Source: Lachnospiraceae bacterium
Lineage (GTDB): Bacteria; Bacillota; Clostridia; Lachnospirales; Lachnospiraceae
DNA: 38,083 bases
Assembly (NCBI GenBank): GCA_019421365.1
Contig: JAHZFJ010000035.1
Location: 1 to 38,083 of the forward strand
Reading direction: 5' to 3'
Shown here: positions 1 to 8,447 of the stretch, one piece after another
How positions within the stretch are numbered: position 1 is the first letter of the stretch
Layout of the letters: each line of letters begins with the position of its first letter
Notes under the pieces: model-generated
The model's database searches: none
Seen by the model: only the letters and a program-made list of their open reading frames with translations
What the model was told of the DNA's origin: nothing
Translations under genes and position numbers: made by a program

Positions 1-58
1 GCTGGCTGGGGACACACCGGCAGAGCCGGTGGTTTATTTTGCTTCTATACAAAAATAG
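1..58 (+). other. Left edge: possible 3' end of a plus-strand gene, with a GC-rich hairpin
   Basis: A plus-strand frame is open from base 2 to a TAG at 56-58 and encodes 18 residues ending in VVYFASIQK. It cannot be identified. The same stretch holds a perfect small hairpin, CACCGGC-aga-GCCGGTG at 15-31, followed by a T-rich run, which could instead be a terminator for a gene left of the window. The two readings cannot be separated without the flanking sequence. Confidence 0.2.
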
Positions 59-95
59 GCCACCGTTTCATTCAATTACGAAACGGTGGCCTATT
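54..95 (-). terminator. Terminator of the iron ABC operon, possibly bidirectional
   Basis: A perfect 16-base inverted repeat (arms 54-69 and 80-95, loop of 10) lies 48 bases past the stop of the ATPase gene. Read on the minus strand the stem is followed by a run of five T residues, as in rho-independent terminators. It would also end any plus-strand transcript entering from the left. Confidence 0.8.
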
Positions 96-143
96 GTCTG
101 ATGGTTATTACAAAATATGGTTTAAGTGTTTTAGCAACAGCTA

Positions 144-956
144 TTATTGCATTTTATTCATCACAAAATGTCTTCCTTTAGGAACGATAAAAGGTGAACC
201 CGATACAGGATCATCTATAACAACACATTCCAAATCAAATACATCTTTAATTAATTCCTTATTAATAATATCTTTTGGAGTTCCCTGGGCAATGAGTTTA
301 CCCTTCTTTACTGCAAATATATAGTCTGCATAACGTGCAGATAAATTAATATCATGAAGTACCATAACAATAGTTGTTTTTCTTCTCTTATTGAGATCCG
401 TTAATAAATCTAAGATTTCTATCTGATAGGTTATATCTAAGTAAGTAGTTGGTTCATCTAATAATAAAATCTCTGTCTGCTGTGCAAGTGCCATAGCAAT
501 CCAAACTCTTTGACGTTGTCCACCTGATAATTCATCTACACTTCGGTTGGCAAGATCGGATATTCCCATAATCGACAAAGCTTCTTCTACTGCTTCAAAA
601 TCTTTCTTGCCCATTCCTTTTAACAAGGTTTGGTACGGGAATCTTCCTCTAGATATTAAGTCAAATACCGTAATTCCTTCCGGTACTACCGGTGACTGTG
701 GAAGTAATCCAAGTACTTTAGCTAGTTCTTTGGGAGGCATACTTGTTATCTTCTTTCCATCTAAGGTCACGACACCTTCTTCTGGTTTAATAAGTCTAGC
801 TAAAGTCTTTAAAAGTGTGGATTTTCCACAGGCATTGGCGCCGATAATTACGCTTACCTGATTCTTAGGAATCTCAATATCCACCCCTTCTAGAATAATC
901 TTCTTATCATATCCAGCTGTTAATTTGCTTGCTTGTAATGTCGGTGTCTGTATCAT
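144..956 (-). CDS. Iron-siderophore ABC transporter, ATP-binding protein (FecE/FhuC type)
   Basis: This is the 270-residue ATPase that powers uptake of ferric siderophores or heme through the two membrane permeases encoded just upstream. Visible motifs are Walker A (GANACGKST, about residues 38-46), the ABC signature LSGGQRQR and Walker B LLLDEPTTYLD, in the usual order and at the usual family length. Its start overlaps the stop of the preceding permease by 4 bases, so translation is probably coupled. It is the last gene of a four-gene operon (lipoprotein, permease, permease, ATPase) and is followed by a strong terminator. The exact substrate cannot be read from the sequence, but the FecCD/FecE type and the iron-style operator upstream favour ferric siderophores. 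Confidence 0.93.
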   Translation of the reverse strand: MIQTPTLQASKLTAGYDKKIILEGVDIEIPKNQVSVIIGANACGKSTLLKTLARLIKPEEGVVTLDGKKITSMPPKELAKVLGLLPQSPVVPEGITVFDLISRGRFPYQTLLKGMGKKDFEAVEEALSIMGISDLANRSVDELSGGQRQRVWIAMALAQQTEILLLDEPTTYLDITYQIEILDLLTDLNKRRKTTIVMVLHDINLSARYADYIFAVKKGKLIAQGTPKDIINKELIKDVFDLECVVIDDPVSGSPFIVPKGRHFVMNKMQ

Positions 957-1999
957 GCAGATTCCCCCCTTTTGTTCATTTGTATTAGTAAAAAGATTAG
1001 ATATGGTGCACCAAGAATACCCGTTATAACCCCAACTGTGTATCTAGTGCTGAAAGCATATTGTCCAATCAAATCTGCTCCAAGAACTAAAATTGCTCCA
1101 ACCAATCCTGAACATATAACACTGGAGTTTCCGTATCCAACGATTTTCTTAGCAATTGGTCCTGATAAGAAGGCCACAAAGGCAATAGGTCCAGTAACTG
1201 CTGTTGCAAACGCGATTAAACATACCGCACTTATCACGATAAGAAGTCTAGTTTGATCCGCCTTTAAACCAAGTGTAATTGCAGACTGCTCTCCTAATTC
1301 TAATACTTTTAACCGTTCACTGAGAACTACTAGCATTATTCCACCCATACAGACAACGAAAAACAATGCGGGCATCTTATTCATCTGCATCCCATTTAAA
1401 CTTCCACTTAACCAGCGCATGGCTCCAGGTACATCATACTGAGAAGCCTTTAATAAGATATATGATATGACAGCTTGAAGCATAGCCTGTACACCTATTC
1501 CTATTAGAATAAGTCTACCTCCCGAAAAACTTCCTCCTCTAGAAAGTATATAGATCACTGCTGCTACTATAAGCCCAACGATAACAGAAACAAGGGAGAC
1601 CATACTGCCACTCCAATGTAATACTAAGATACAAAACACCGCTGCGACACTAGATCCCGAGGTTACCCCCACTACATCTGGACTAGCTAAAGGGTTTCTT
1701 AACATGGTCTGGAATGCATTTCCTGCCATCCCAAATGCAAGTCCGCTAAGTACAGCTGCAAGCATTCTTGGTAAACGTATAGAATTAATTGCAAAAGAGG
1801 CTCCTTTTATTTCTTCTCCCATAAGCACTTTTGCTATTGTATCAATTGAATAGAATGTATTACCAAGTATTAACATACAACCCATCAAAATTAGCGTGAT
1901 AGCCGCAAGGAATAGACAGACTATAATCCGTCTTTTTTTCCTTTTGTGGTATCCCGCTACTATCATACTTTCTCTTTGCGCTTTATCTCTTTTTATCAT
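953..1999 (-). CDS. Iron-siderophore ABC transporter permease (FecCD family)
   Basis: A 348-residue polytopic membrane protein, normal length for a FecCD/BtuC permease. It begins with a basic segment (KRKKRR) and a first hydrophobic helix, then alternates hydrophobic helices to the end. Family landmarks are the segment RLPRMLAAVLSGLAFGMAG near the first helix pair, GVTSGSSVAAVF, and the cytoplasmic ATPase-contact region around LGLKADQ and GPIAFVAFLSGPIAKKI. It pairs with the similar permease encoded immediately upstream; the genes overlap by 4 bases. The complex acts in the cell membrane and passes ferric siderophore from the lipoprotein to the cytosol. Confidence 0.93.
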   Translation of the reverse strand: MIKRDKAQRESMIVAGYHKRKKRRIIVCLFLAAITLILMGCMLILGNTFYSIDTIAKVLMGEEIKGASFAINSIRLPRMLAAVLSGLAFGMAGNAFQTMLRNPLASPDVVGVTSGSSVAAVFCILVLHWSGSMVSLVSVIVGLIVAAVIYILSRGGSFSGGRLILIGIGVQAMLQAVISYILLKASQYDVPGAMRWLSGSLNGMQMNKMPALFFVVCMGGIMLVVLSERLKVLELGEQSAITLGLKADQTRLLIVISAVCLIAFATAVTGPIAFVAFLSGPIAKKIVGYGNSSVICSGLVGAILVLGADLIGQYAFSTRYTVGVITGILGAPYLIFLLIQMNKRGESA

Positions 2000-2994
2000 A
2001 TAGAGCTCACCTTCTCTCTCATAGCTATAAAAACAAGAATTGGTGCTCCTATAAACGCTGTAACAATACCCGCTTCTAACTCACCTGGATAGCCAATTAA
2101 ACGACCAATAACATCTGCAACAGTCAGTAAAATTGCTCCACCGACAGCGGACATCGGGATTACATATCTTAAATCGGGTCCACAGATCAGTCGCACAATA
2201 TGAGGTACCATAAGCCCAACAAATCCAATTGGTCCTGCTAGTGCCGTTGTTGCACCACACAGTAAAACACCTGCCAATGCCGCGAGTATACGAACTACTC
2301 CGGTACGGACACCTAGGCCGACTGCCATATCATCACCAAGTGCCATTGCATTTAATGCCGGGGCAGCAATAAAACCAATCACGATACCAACAATAAGAAA
2401 TGGCAATACTGTAGCAATTCCTTCCCACGTAGCACCACTGACACTGCCTACTTGCCAAAACCGAAACGAATTCAATACATTTTCTCTTGGTAATACAATT
2501 GCACTCACTAAAGATGATAGTGCTGCACTTGTCGCTGCTCCCGCAAGTGCTAACTTAATTGGTGTAGCACCTCCTGAGCCAAGAGAACCGATACCATATA
2601 CAAAAACAGCTGTAATCGCTGCTCCTGCTAAAGCAAACCAGATATATTCACTAGCCGTACTGATCTGGAAAAAGGCGATTCCACTAACAACAAATAGTGA
2701 CGCACCAGTGTTTACTCCAAGAATACTTGGGTCTGCAATAGGGTTTCTTGTAACTGCTTGCATAAGCGAACCAGAGACTCCAAGGGAGCCTCCAGCTAAT
2801 ATACAAAAAACAGTTCTTGGAATTCGTTCTTTTACTACAATTGTATTAAAAGAGCCATCATTGATATTATTAAATACATTAAAAACCTCATGTATATCTA
2901 CATATCGTGCACCAAATGCTAATGAACCTAGAACAGCAAGTAATAGACAAACTATACTTCCTATAATTATAACTATTTTTTTTGAATGAATCAT
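1996..2994 (-). CDS. Iron-siderophore ABC transporter permease (FecCD family)
   Basis: A 332-residue FecCD permease, the partner of the permease downstream. It has the typical N-terminal membrane anchor, the segment RIPRTVFCILAGGSLGVSGSLMQ (split here only for reading), the motif NPIADPSILGVNTGAS and the conserved GPIGFVGLMVPHIVRL loop that contacts the ATPase. Length and helix pattern fit the family. Start and stop overlap the neighbours by 4 bases each, so the whole operon is tightly packed. Two different permeases in one operon imply a heterodimeric channel. Confidence 0.93.
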   Translation of the reverse strand: MIHSKKIVIIIGSIVCLLLAVLGSLAFGARYVDIHEVFNVFNNINDGSFNTIVVKERIPRTVFCILAGGSLGVSGSLMQAVTRNPIADPSILGVNTGASLFVVSGIAFFQISTASEYIWFALAGAAITAVFVYGIGSLGSGGATPIKLALAGAATSAALSSLVSAIVLPRENVLNSFRFWQVGSVSGATWEGIATVLPFLIVGIVIGFIAAPALNAMALGDDMAVGLGVRTGVVRILAALAGVLLCGATTALAGPIGFVGLMVPHIVRLICGPDLRYVIPMSAVGGAILLTVADVIGRLIGYPGELEAGIVTAFIGAPILVFIAMREKVSSI

Positions 2995-4073
2995 TGTACT
3001 TTATCCGCTGCTTCGCCTAATATTTTTAGATAATCATCTATTGTTGCAGGAATAGAAAGTGCACTTGGTGTACTAGAAGCCGCAAGAGGTGTTCCATCTT
3101 CAACTATTGCTACAGCACCATTTTTAATTGCTGGTACTGTCCCAAGAAGTGGATCAGCCTGCAATGCCTTTAGTAAATTCTCATCTCCATAAGTTACCAC
3201 TATATCAGTATCGTTTAATAAATCTGCATTCTCTGCACTTAATTCTACCGAAAATCCATTATTATCATCGCTTAATCCAGCTATTGCTTCTGGGAATTCA
3301 AAGCCCAAATCTGTTAGGTAAGCTGCTCTAGGATCTGCTGTTAGATATACATAAAATTTTCCTAAATCAGAAGCCGTAAAGTAGAAGAATGCAGCTGTTT
3401 TATCTTGGAACTGAGGATATTGTGCTGTTTTATCACTAATCAATTCATCCAAATCAGCAACTAGTTCTTTACCTTCTGTCGCCAATCCCATCCCTTTTGA
3501 ATTCACTAAAATCTGATCTCTCCATGCTGCCTGCCAAGCGGCTGTAGGGTATGCAATCACTGGTGCTATCTGGCTTAATAAATCATATTCTTCTTGTGTG
3601 ATTCCAGAATAGGCTGCTAAAATCACATCTGGTTTCGCATCACTGATTGCTTCATAATCTAAGCCATCTGTATCTTTGAAAACATTCGGAGTATCAACTC
3701 CTAGTTTACTAAACTTCTCTGCTGTCCATGGTAAGAGATTTTCTCCTTCAGCCACACCATAGTTTGCCTCAGAAACACCAACAGGTATAACTCCTAGGGC
3801 AAGTGCAACGTCTTGATTACCCCAAGCAATACTAACAACATTATTCGGTTTTTCTTCAATTACTGTCTCACCTAATGCATGCTGAATAGTAATTGGATAT
3901 GTAACATCTGCGCTCTCTTGTGCCTGATTATTCTCAGTATCGTCTACACCTTCGGAAGGTTTCGTTTCACTTGTACTGTCATTCCCTTTTGGAGCATTAG
4001 AAGTTTTAGAACAACCCACTAACGTGAAAGCTGTTAACATCATAATTATAATACCTAATTTTTTTATTTTCAT
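2991..4073 (-). CDS. Iron-siderophore-binding lipoprotein (periplasmic-binding-protein class III)
   Basis: A 360-residue substrate-binding protein. It starts with a lipoprotein signal peptide whose lipobox is LVGC with the modified cysteine at residue 21, followed by a Ser/Thr/Glu-rich linker to about residue 57. The mature part has the FepB/FhuD-like start GETVIEEKPNNVVSIAWGN, then GVDTPNVFKDTDGLDYEAISDAKPDVILA (split motif: ISDAKPDVILA), both standard for siderophore binders. The ATG has a good ribosome site (GGAAAAGGAG). As first gene of the operon it sits directly behind the promoter and palindromic operator described separately. Confidence 0.92.
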   Translation of the reverse strand: MKIKKLGIIIMMLTAFTLVGCSKTSNAPKGNDSTSETKPSEGVDDTENNQAQESADVTYPITIQHALGETVIEEKPNNVVSIAWGNQDVALALGVIPVGVSEANYGVAEGENLLPWTAEKFSKLGVDTPNVFKDTDGLDYEAISDAKPDVILAAYSGITQEEYDLLSQIAPVIAYPTAAWQAAWRDQILVNSKGMGLATEGKELVADLDELISDKTAQYPQFQDKTAAFFYFTASDLGKFYVYLTADPRAAYLTDLGFEFPEAIAGLSDDNNGFSVELSAENADLLNDTDIVVTYGDENLLKALQADPLLGTVPAIKNGAVAIVEDGTPLAASSTPSALSIPATIDDYLKILGEAADKVQ

Positions 4074-4092
4074 TATATCTCCTTTTCCTAGT

Positions 4093-4120
4093 AACTTACT
4101 AAGTTAGTTAATTCTAACTT
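4093..4120 (-). promoter_or_regulatory. Palindromic operator of DtxR/IdeR style before the iron operon
   Basis: Bases 4101-4120 form AAGTTAG-ttaatt-CTAACTT, a perfect 7-base inverted repeat with a 6-base centre. A second palindrome, AACTTA-c-TAAGTT (4093-4105), overlaps it, so three half-sites of one sequence stand in a row. The layout resembles the TTAGGTTAG-type boxes of DtxR/IdeR repressors rather than the classical Fur box. It lies 4 bases after the -10 hexamer, so a bound repressor would block initiation. The regulator itself is not in this window. Confidence 0.6.
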
Positions 4121-4124
4121 CTGT

Positions 4125-4153
4125 AGTATACATCGAACAGGTTGAGCTGTCAA
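4125..4153 (-). promoter_or_regulatory. Sigma-A promoter of the iron ABC operon
   Basis: Read on the minus strand: -35 TTGACA (4148-4153), 17-base spacer, -10 TATACT (4125-4130). The operator starts 4 bases downstream and the lipoprotein start codon is about 50 bases further on. Confidence 0.8.
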
Positions 4154-4210
4154 TAGCATTATTTTGGTCAGATATAACGTGAATACAACCTTGACTAGCT
4201 TATTGTATAG

Positions 4211-4236
4211 AAAAAACAACTAGCTTTCACCAGTTG
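4211..4236 (-). terminator. Terminator after the histidine kinase gene
   Basis: On the minus strand the stem CAACTGG/CTAGTTG (one G-U pair) is followed directly by six T residues (plus-strand A run at 4211-4216). It lies 12 bases past the kinase stop codon. Confidence 0.75.
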
Positions 4237-4248
4237 CTTCATCAGTTA

Positions 4249-5325
4249 TTATTTATAATTTGGTATTCTCACAATAAACTTTGTGCCCTTCCCCCATTCA
4301 CTTTCACATTGAATCGTTCCATAGAGCATTGTTACAATACGTTTTACAATAGAAAGTCCCAGACCATTCCCTTTCTTTTTATGTGATTCATCACACTGAT
4401 AAAACTTATCAAAAATCTTATCCATCTTATCCGAGTCAATACCAATTCCCTCATCTTTTATTTCTACAACAATTTCATTTTCATTACTTGTTTCTTTTAT
4501 CCATATCCTTTTGCCTGCCTCCGAATATTTTATGGCATTATCAATGAGATTCATCCACACCTGAGAAAGTAAATCCTCATTACTTTTTACACGATTTTTT
4601 TCTAGATCTAGATGAAATACCATTCCCTTTTCCTGCCATTTCTCAGATAAGACAATAACTGTTTTACGTATCTGTTCATCTACCTGAACTATATCACTTT
4701 GTGGAACGATTTCCTGATTATCTAATCTAGATAGTCGTAACATATTTTCACATAAGTTTGATAACCTAATGGACTGTTCATTTACTAAACTTAAATATTC
4801 CTTCTGTTCTTTTTCCGATAATCCTCCATCTAATAATATTTCTGTAAAACCAGTAATTGCTGCTACCGGCGTCTTTACCTCATGGGATACATTACTCATA
4901 AAATCTTTTCGCATATAATCCATATTATTAAGTTCTTTAACCATCCGGTTAAAATTCTCTGTAAGTTCATCCAGTTCGTTTGAATATTGATAATTTCCTC
5001 GGTATTTAGAGTTTCTATCTATAACTACATTAAAATTACCGTCTGTTACCTGACGAAAACCATCCCTTAATTTAATAATAGGCTTAATCAAATAGCTACT
5101 TCCAAACCACATGATTACACTTCCAATAATCGCCGTTAGTAAACAAACTAAAATGCATATTATAACAATAACTTTAACCGTTATTTCACCGTGATAAAAC
5201 GAAAGGAATCCAGAACAGACAATCAGGCCAGCCATCAAACAAGAACAACACAGAATTATAGTGAATATGAATGCGAAATAATTGCTTAAAGGAATTCTGA
5301 ACTTTTCATTCCTCCTATTTTTCAT
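4249..5325 (-). CDS. Sensor histidine kinase (HAMP, HisKA, HATPase)
   Basis: A 358-residue membrane kinase that phosphorylates the OmpR-type regulator encoded 11 bases upstream. Two hydrophobic segments (about residues 16-40 and 51-75) enclose only a very short external loop, so it probably senses a membrane or internal signal. A HAMP-like stretch follows (about 78-135), then the H-box SNVSHEVKTPVAAITGF with the phospho-acceptor His148, and a HATPase_c domain with N-box WMNLIDNAIKYS, G1 DEGIGID and G2 GNGLGLSIV. All catalytic boxes are intact. Its ATG has the ribosome site AAAGGAGG. The kinase is last in a run of same-strand genes that begins with msrAB or the Hcp-like gene. Confidence 0.92.
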   Translation of the reverse strand: MKNRRNEKFRIPLSNYFAFIFTIILCCSCLMAGLIVCSGFLSFYHGEITVKVIVIICILVCLLTAIIGSVIMWFGSSYLIKPIIKLRDGFRQVTDGNFNVVIDRNSKYRGNYQYSNELDELTENFNRMVKELNNMDYMRKDFMSNVSHEVKTPVAAITGFTEILLDGGLSEKEQKEYLSLVNEQSIRLSNLCENMLRLSRLDNQEIVPQSDIVQVDEQIRKTVIVLSEKWQEKGMVFHLDLEKNRVKSNEDLLSQVWMNLIDNAIKYSEAGKRIWIKETSNENEIVVEIKDEGIGIDSDKMDKIFDKFYQCDESHKKKGNGLGLSIVKRIVTMLYGTIQCESEWGKGTKFIVRIPNYK

Positions 5326-5336
5326 AATTGCCTCCT

Positions 5337-6008
5337 TTATCGGTAACCCACTTTATATCCAAGGCCTCTAACCGTGATGATTTCAAAGTCCGGACTTGTC
5401 TCAAATTTTCTGCGTAATTTTTTTATATGAGAATCTACTGTTCTGTCATCCACTTCCGTATCCATTCCCCATATTTCATCAAGCAAATCAATTCTTGTAA
5501 AAATCTTATTAGGATTACTCAGCAATTTATACAGAAGATAGAATTCTTTCGGTGGAAGTGTCTTTATTCCTTCTTCATCTTGAACTGTCAATGCTTCATA
5601 GTCCAATACAGTATTTCCTACCTTTAACTTTTTTTCATTAGCAATCTGTGCACGGCGTAATAATGCTTTTACACGCATTACAAGCTCTTTTAAGTTAACC
5701 GGTTTAATCATATAATCATCTGTACCAGCTACAAAACCTTTTTCCATATCTTCTATCTGATCTTTTGCAGTTATCATTAGCACTGGAGTAGTATATGCTG
5801 CATCTCTTAATTCTTTTGTAAGTTCATATCCATTCATATTAGGCATCATAATATCACTAATTATTAGATCAATATATTCCTGATCCATCAATTTAAGCGC
5901 TTCTTCTCCATCAAACGCAGAAAAGGTTTCAAATGCCTCCTGCTTTAGTTTTGTACATACCATTTTATTCAAAACTTCATCATCTTCTACAACAAGAATC
6001 TTGAACAT
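5337..6008 (-). CDS. OmpR/PhoB-family response regulator
   Basis: A 223-residue response regulator. The receiver domain (1 to about 118) has the acidic pair EDD at 8-10, the phosphorylation site Asp52 in DLIISDIMMP, and the conserved Lys in MIKPVNLKEL. The C-terminal winged helix (about 125-223) ends with the standard DSHIKKLRRKFE and ITVRGLGYK motifs. Both domains are complete, so it should be a DNA-binding partner of the adjacent kinase. The target genes are unknown; the close linkage with the Hcp-like and Msr genes makes redox or nitrosative stress a reasonable guess, not a demonstrated role. Confidence 0.93.
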   Translation of the reverse strand: MFKILVVEDDEVLNKMVCTKLKQEAFETFSAFDGEEALKLMDQEYIDLIISDIMMPNMNGYELTKELRDAAYTTPVLMITAKDQIEDMEKGFVAGTDDYMIKPVNLKELVMRVKALLRRAQIANEKKLKVGNTVLDYEALTVQDEEGIKTLPPKEFYLLYKLLSNPNKIFTRIDLLDEIWGMDTEVDDRTVDSHIKKLRRKFETSPDFEIITVRGLGYKVGYR

Positions 6009-6026
6009 ACCATCACCTTCTTCAAT

Positions 6027-6605
6027 CTATTTATATATACATTGTAATTTCACTTCTTCAGCTTCTGATACAACTGGAAGTAAATACTTTATATCCAAAT
6101 CATAGCTAATAATTGATAATGCTTTGTAAAAGAAGTTGTTTACCTTCTCATCTTCCTCTCCAAGCACAAGGGCTTGATATGCATAAGCAGCGATTTCTCT
6201 AATACTAAAAAGAATTAGGGATTTTAACGAACGGATATCTTCATCCGCATTCCACAGCTGCTTCATGTTATACTCGTCTGTGTTACCACAAGGCGAAGCA
6301 CAGCAACTACAATTTGGTGCAATAATATTCTTTTCTGCGCGTACTTTAGCTATCATTTCCTTTAATATATCATCATTGAAATTCACATTCTCAATGGTCG
6401 TAAACAAACCTTCAATAATAATTCTCGTGGTATTCTCGGTCTTTGATTTATTGCCACATGCCTTGGCAAGACCAATTAAAGCTCCTGTAAGTTCATCCCG
6501 AAGTTCTGCTGTAGATACGTCACTACCACTTACACTTCCATCTCCTGTACAACTAGAGCCGCCTGTTGTCTGCTCACTGTGAAAATCTAGTTTCTTATTT
6601 TCCAT
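6027..6605 (-). CDS. Orphan protein built from the Hcp (hydroxylamine reductase) helical-bundle region
   Basis: A 192-residue protein with no catalytic Hcp core. Residues 62-85 (EGLFTTIENVNFND) and 118-175 (DEDIRSLKSLILFSIREIAAYAYQA, split motif AAYAYQALVLG) match the way hydroxylamine reductase (Hcp/prismane) sequences look in their N-terminal helical bundles. The N-terminal CxxC iron-sulfur ligands and the large hybrid-cluster domain of Hcp are absent. Instead a cysteine cluster, C99-x-C101-C102-x3-C106, lies in the middle, with two more cysteines at 19 and 50. This could bind a metal or an Fe-S cluster. It sits 18 bases before the response regulator gene, so a sensory or redox accessory role for the two-component system is possible. 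Family assignment is by motif recall, so moderate. Confidence 0.65.
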   Translation of the reverse strand: MENKKLDFHSEQTTGGSSCTGDGSVSGSDVSTAELRDELTGALIGLAKACGNKSKTENTTRIIIEGLFTTIENVNFNDDILKEMIAKVRAEKNIIAPNCSCCASPCGNTDEYNMKQLWNADEDIRSLKSLILFSIREIAAYAYQALVLGEEDEKVNNFFYKALSIISYDLDIKYLLPVVSEAEEVKLQCIYK

Positions 6606-6632
6606 TCTATTTATCCTCTTTAACTTTTCAAT

Positions 6633-7592
6633 CTACATTCTTTGGAACAACTTCAAATACTCACCATATCCCTCTTGATCCATCTTTTCCTTTGGAATAA
6701 ACTTTAGGGATGCGCTATTAATGCAATACCGCAATCCGCCTCTATCTCTAGGACCATCTTCAAACACGTGACCAAGATGTGAATCACCGTTCTTGCTTCT
6801 TACTTCTGTTCGCACCATTCCATGGCTCCTATCGATAATATTGGTAATCAAATCAGAGTCAATTGGCCTAGAAAAGCTGGGCCAACCACATCCTGACTCA
6901 AACTTATCATCTGACATAAAAAGAGGTTCGCCTGTGGTTATATCAACATAGATCCCTTCCTCGAATTTATCAAAATACTCATTCCTAAATGGTGGTTCCG
7001 TTGCATTATTCTGCGTTACTGCAAACTGTGTTTCAGTCAATGTCTTTTTCAGTTCCTCGATTGGTTTCTTCACAAATTTTTTACTTGTATCCACTGCCTT
7101 TTTAGCTTTTTCAAATTTATCTGCTCCAATATGACAGTAACCATCTGGGTTTTTATTTAGATATTTTTGATGGTACTCCTCTGCTTTATAATAATTAATA
7201 AGAGGTTTTACTTCAATTGCAATTTTCTCTTTATATTTTTTCTGAAGCTCGTCTATGGACTCCTGAATAACAGCCTCATCACTATCATCGACAAAATAAA
7301 TTCCCGTTCTGTACTGGGAACCAACATCACCGCCCTGACGATTGATGCTTACTGGATTAATTACATCATAATAAAGCTCTAATATATACCGTAACCCAAT
7401 TCTATCATCATCATATTCGACCTTTACCGCCTCCGCATGACCTGTATTATTGTAACACACTTCTTCGTAAGTCGGATTAATTGTATTACCATTGGCATAT
7501 CCCACCTCTGTAGACAGGATACCCGGTATGTTTTCTAGGTACTTTTCTGTTCCCCAAAAGCAGCCGCCTGCTAGGTATATTTCTTTTTTCAT
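6633..7592 (-). CDS. msrAB: Bifunctional methionine sulfoxide reductase MsrA-MsrB
   Basis: A 319-residue fusion that repairs both S- and R-methionine sulfoxide. The MsrA part (1 to about 160) starts with the catalytic motif GGCFWG (Cys11) and has GYANG and HAEAVKVEYD. The MsrB part (about 178-319) has CGWPSF, HLGHVFEDGP and the catalytic Cys290 in RYCINSASL. The two CxxC pairs that bind zinc in many MsrB proteins are missing: the place reads GIYVDITTGEPLF and the second pair is also absent, so this is a zinc-free type. The start has a good ribosome site (GAAAGGGG). It precedes the Hcp-like gene by 27 bases on the same strand. Confidence 0.95.
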   Translation of the reverse strand: MKKEIYLAGGCFWGTEKYLENIPGILSTEVGYANGNTINPTYEEVCYNNTGHAEAVKVEYDDDRIGLRYILELYYDVINPVSINRQGGDVGSQYRTGIYFVDDSDEAVIQESIDELQKKYKEKIAIEVKPLINYYKAEEYHQKYLNKNPDGYCHIGADKFEKAKKAVDTSKKFVKKPIEELKKTLTETQFAVTQNNATEPPFRNEYFDKFEEGIYVDITTGEPLFMSDDKFESGCGWPSFSRPIDSDLITNIIDRSHGMVRTEVRSKNGDSHLGHVFEDGPRDRGGLRYCINSASLKFIPKEKMDQEGYGEYLKLFQRM

Positions 7593-7751
7593 AGGATCTA
7601 TTCCCCTTTCTTAAATGTGATACTCGGTTTCGATTATCAAAACGTCGATATTCTCTTTTAGATGAATACTCAACTAGATTATGTCTATATATGAGATAAA
7701 CCTTGCAAGGTATTTTTACCATATCTGTACTTAAGTATCCTTATTCTACAA

Positions 7752-8408
7752 TCATACTCTTATATTATACTCGTCAATCAAGTTCACCGCAGACTTTACG
7801 ATCTGTGCTGTCATACCCCAAATTGTGCAACTCTCATATTGGTAAAACAAAATCTCATAAGTACCTTTTGCCCAGGGATATTTTGTTCCTCCCTGAATCC
7901 ATTCATAAGGGAAATCCTTAGGCAGTTCATGATTCAACTTACTATCATACTTCTCTGGCTGCTTATTACGAAAGAAGTCTAATGGGACTTTTATGATTTC
8001 CTCTACTTCGTCTGTACTATAAGTATTCTGATAATCTCTTATTACACCAACAAAAGAATGTATCATTAAGTTAAATGGTGATATATAGATATCTCCCGGT
8101 CCTATCACCTCAATTTGCTTCTTTTGAACTAGTAGTTCTTCTACTGTTTCGCGAACAGCACACTCCTGCAAGGTTTCATCTACATCAAGTTTTCCACCAG
8201 GAAAACATATCTCACCAGGGTGATGTCTCAATTTATTTGACCTCTTTTCGAATAACAAATAAGTAATACCATTTATATCAATCATGGGAATCAATACTGC
8301 ATACTGCCTGAATTTTTCTTCGCCAATGATTCTCGGTTGCCTTACCATAAATTGCTCTTTCTCCAGAATGATAACCTCCCTCGCACTATTTATTAAGCTG
8401 AAATCCAT
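7752..8408 (-). CDS. Nudix hydrolase, CoA pyrophosphatase type
   Basis: A 218-residue Nudix protein. The Nudix box is GGKLDVDE-x7-RETVEEL (about residues 90-112). Just before it stands a CoA-type motif, LLFEKRSNKLRHHPGE-ICFPGG, as found in CoA diphosphatases of the NudL/PCD1 group, so it probably hydrolyses CoA or its oxidised or acyl derivatives. The start is uncertain: the first ATG at 8408 has no clear ribosome site, while a strong GGGAGG lies inside the frame (8375-8380) without a following ATG at the right distance. Confidence 0.85.
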   Translation of the reverse strand: MDFSLINSAREVIILEKEQFMVRQPRIIGEEKFRQYAVLIPMIDINGITYLLFEKRSNKLRHHPGEICFPGGKLDVDETLQECAVRETVEELLVQKKQIEVIGPGDIYISPFNLMIHSFVGVIRDYQNTYSTDEVEEIIKVPLDFFRNKQPEKYDSKLNHELPKDFPYEWIQGGTKYPWAKGTYEILFYQYESCTIWGMTAQIVKSAVNLIDEYNIRV

Positions 8409-8447
8409 CCATAGGAAGTTAAGCTTATTGAATACAGAATCTACTTT

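Noticed and set aside
7486..7722. A 78-codon minus-strand frame overlapping the start of msrAB
   Set aside because: It overlaps the well-supported msrAB start in another frame, has no motif and no ribosome site.
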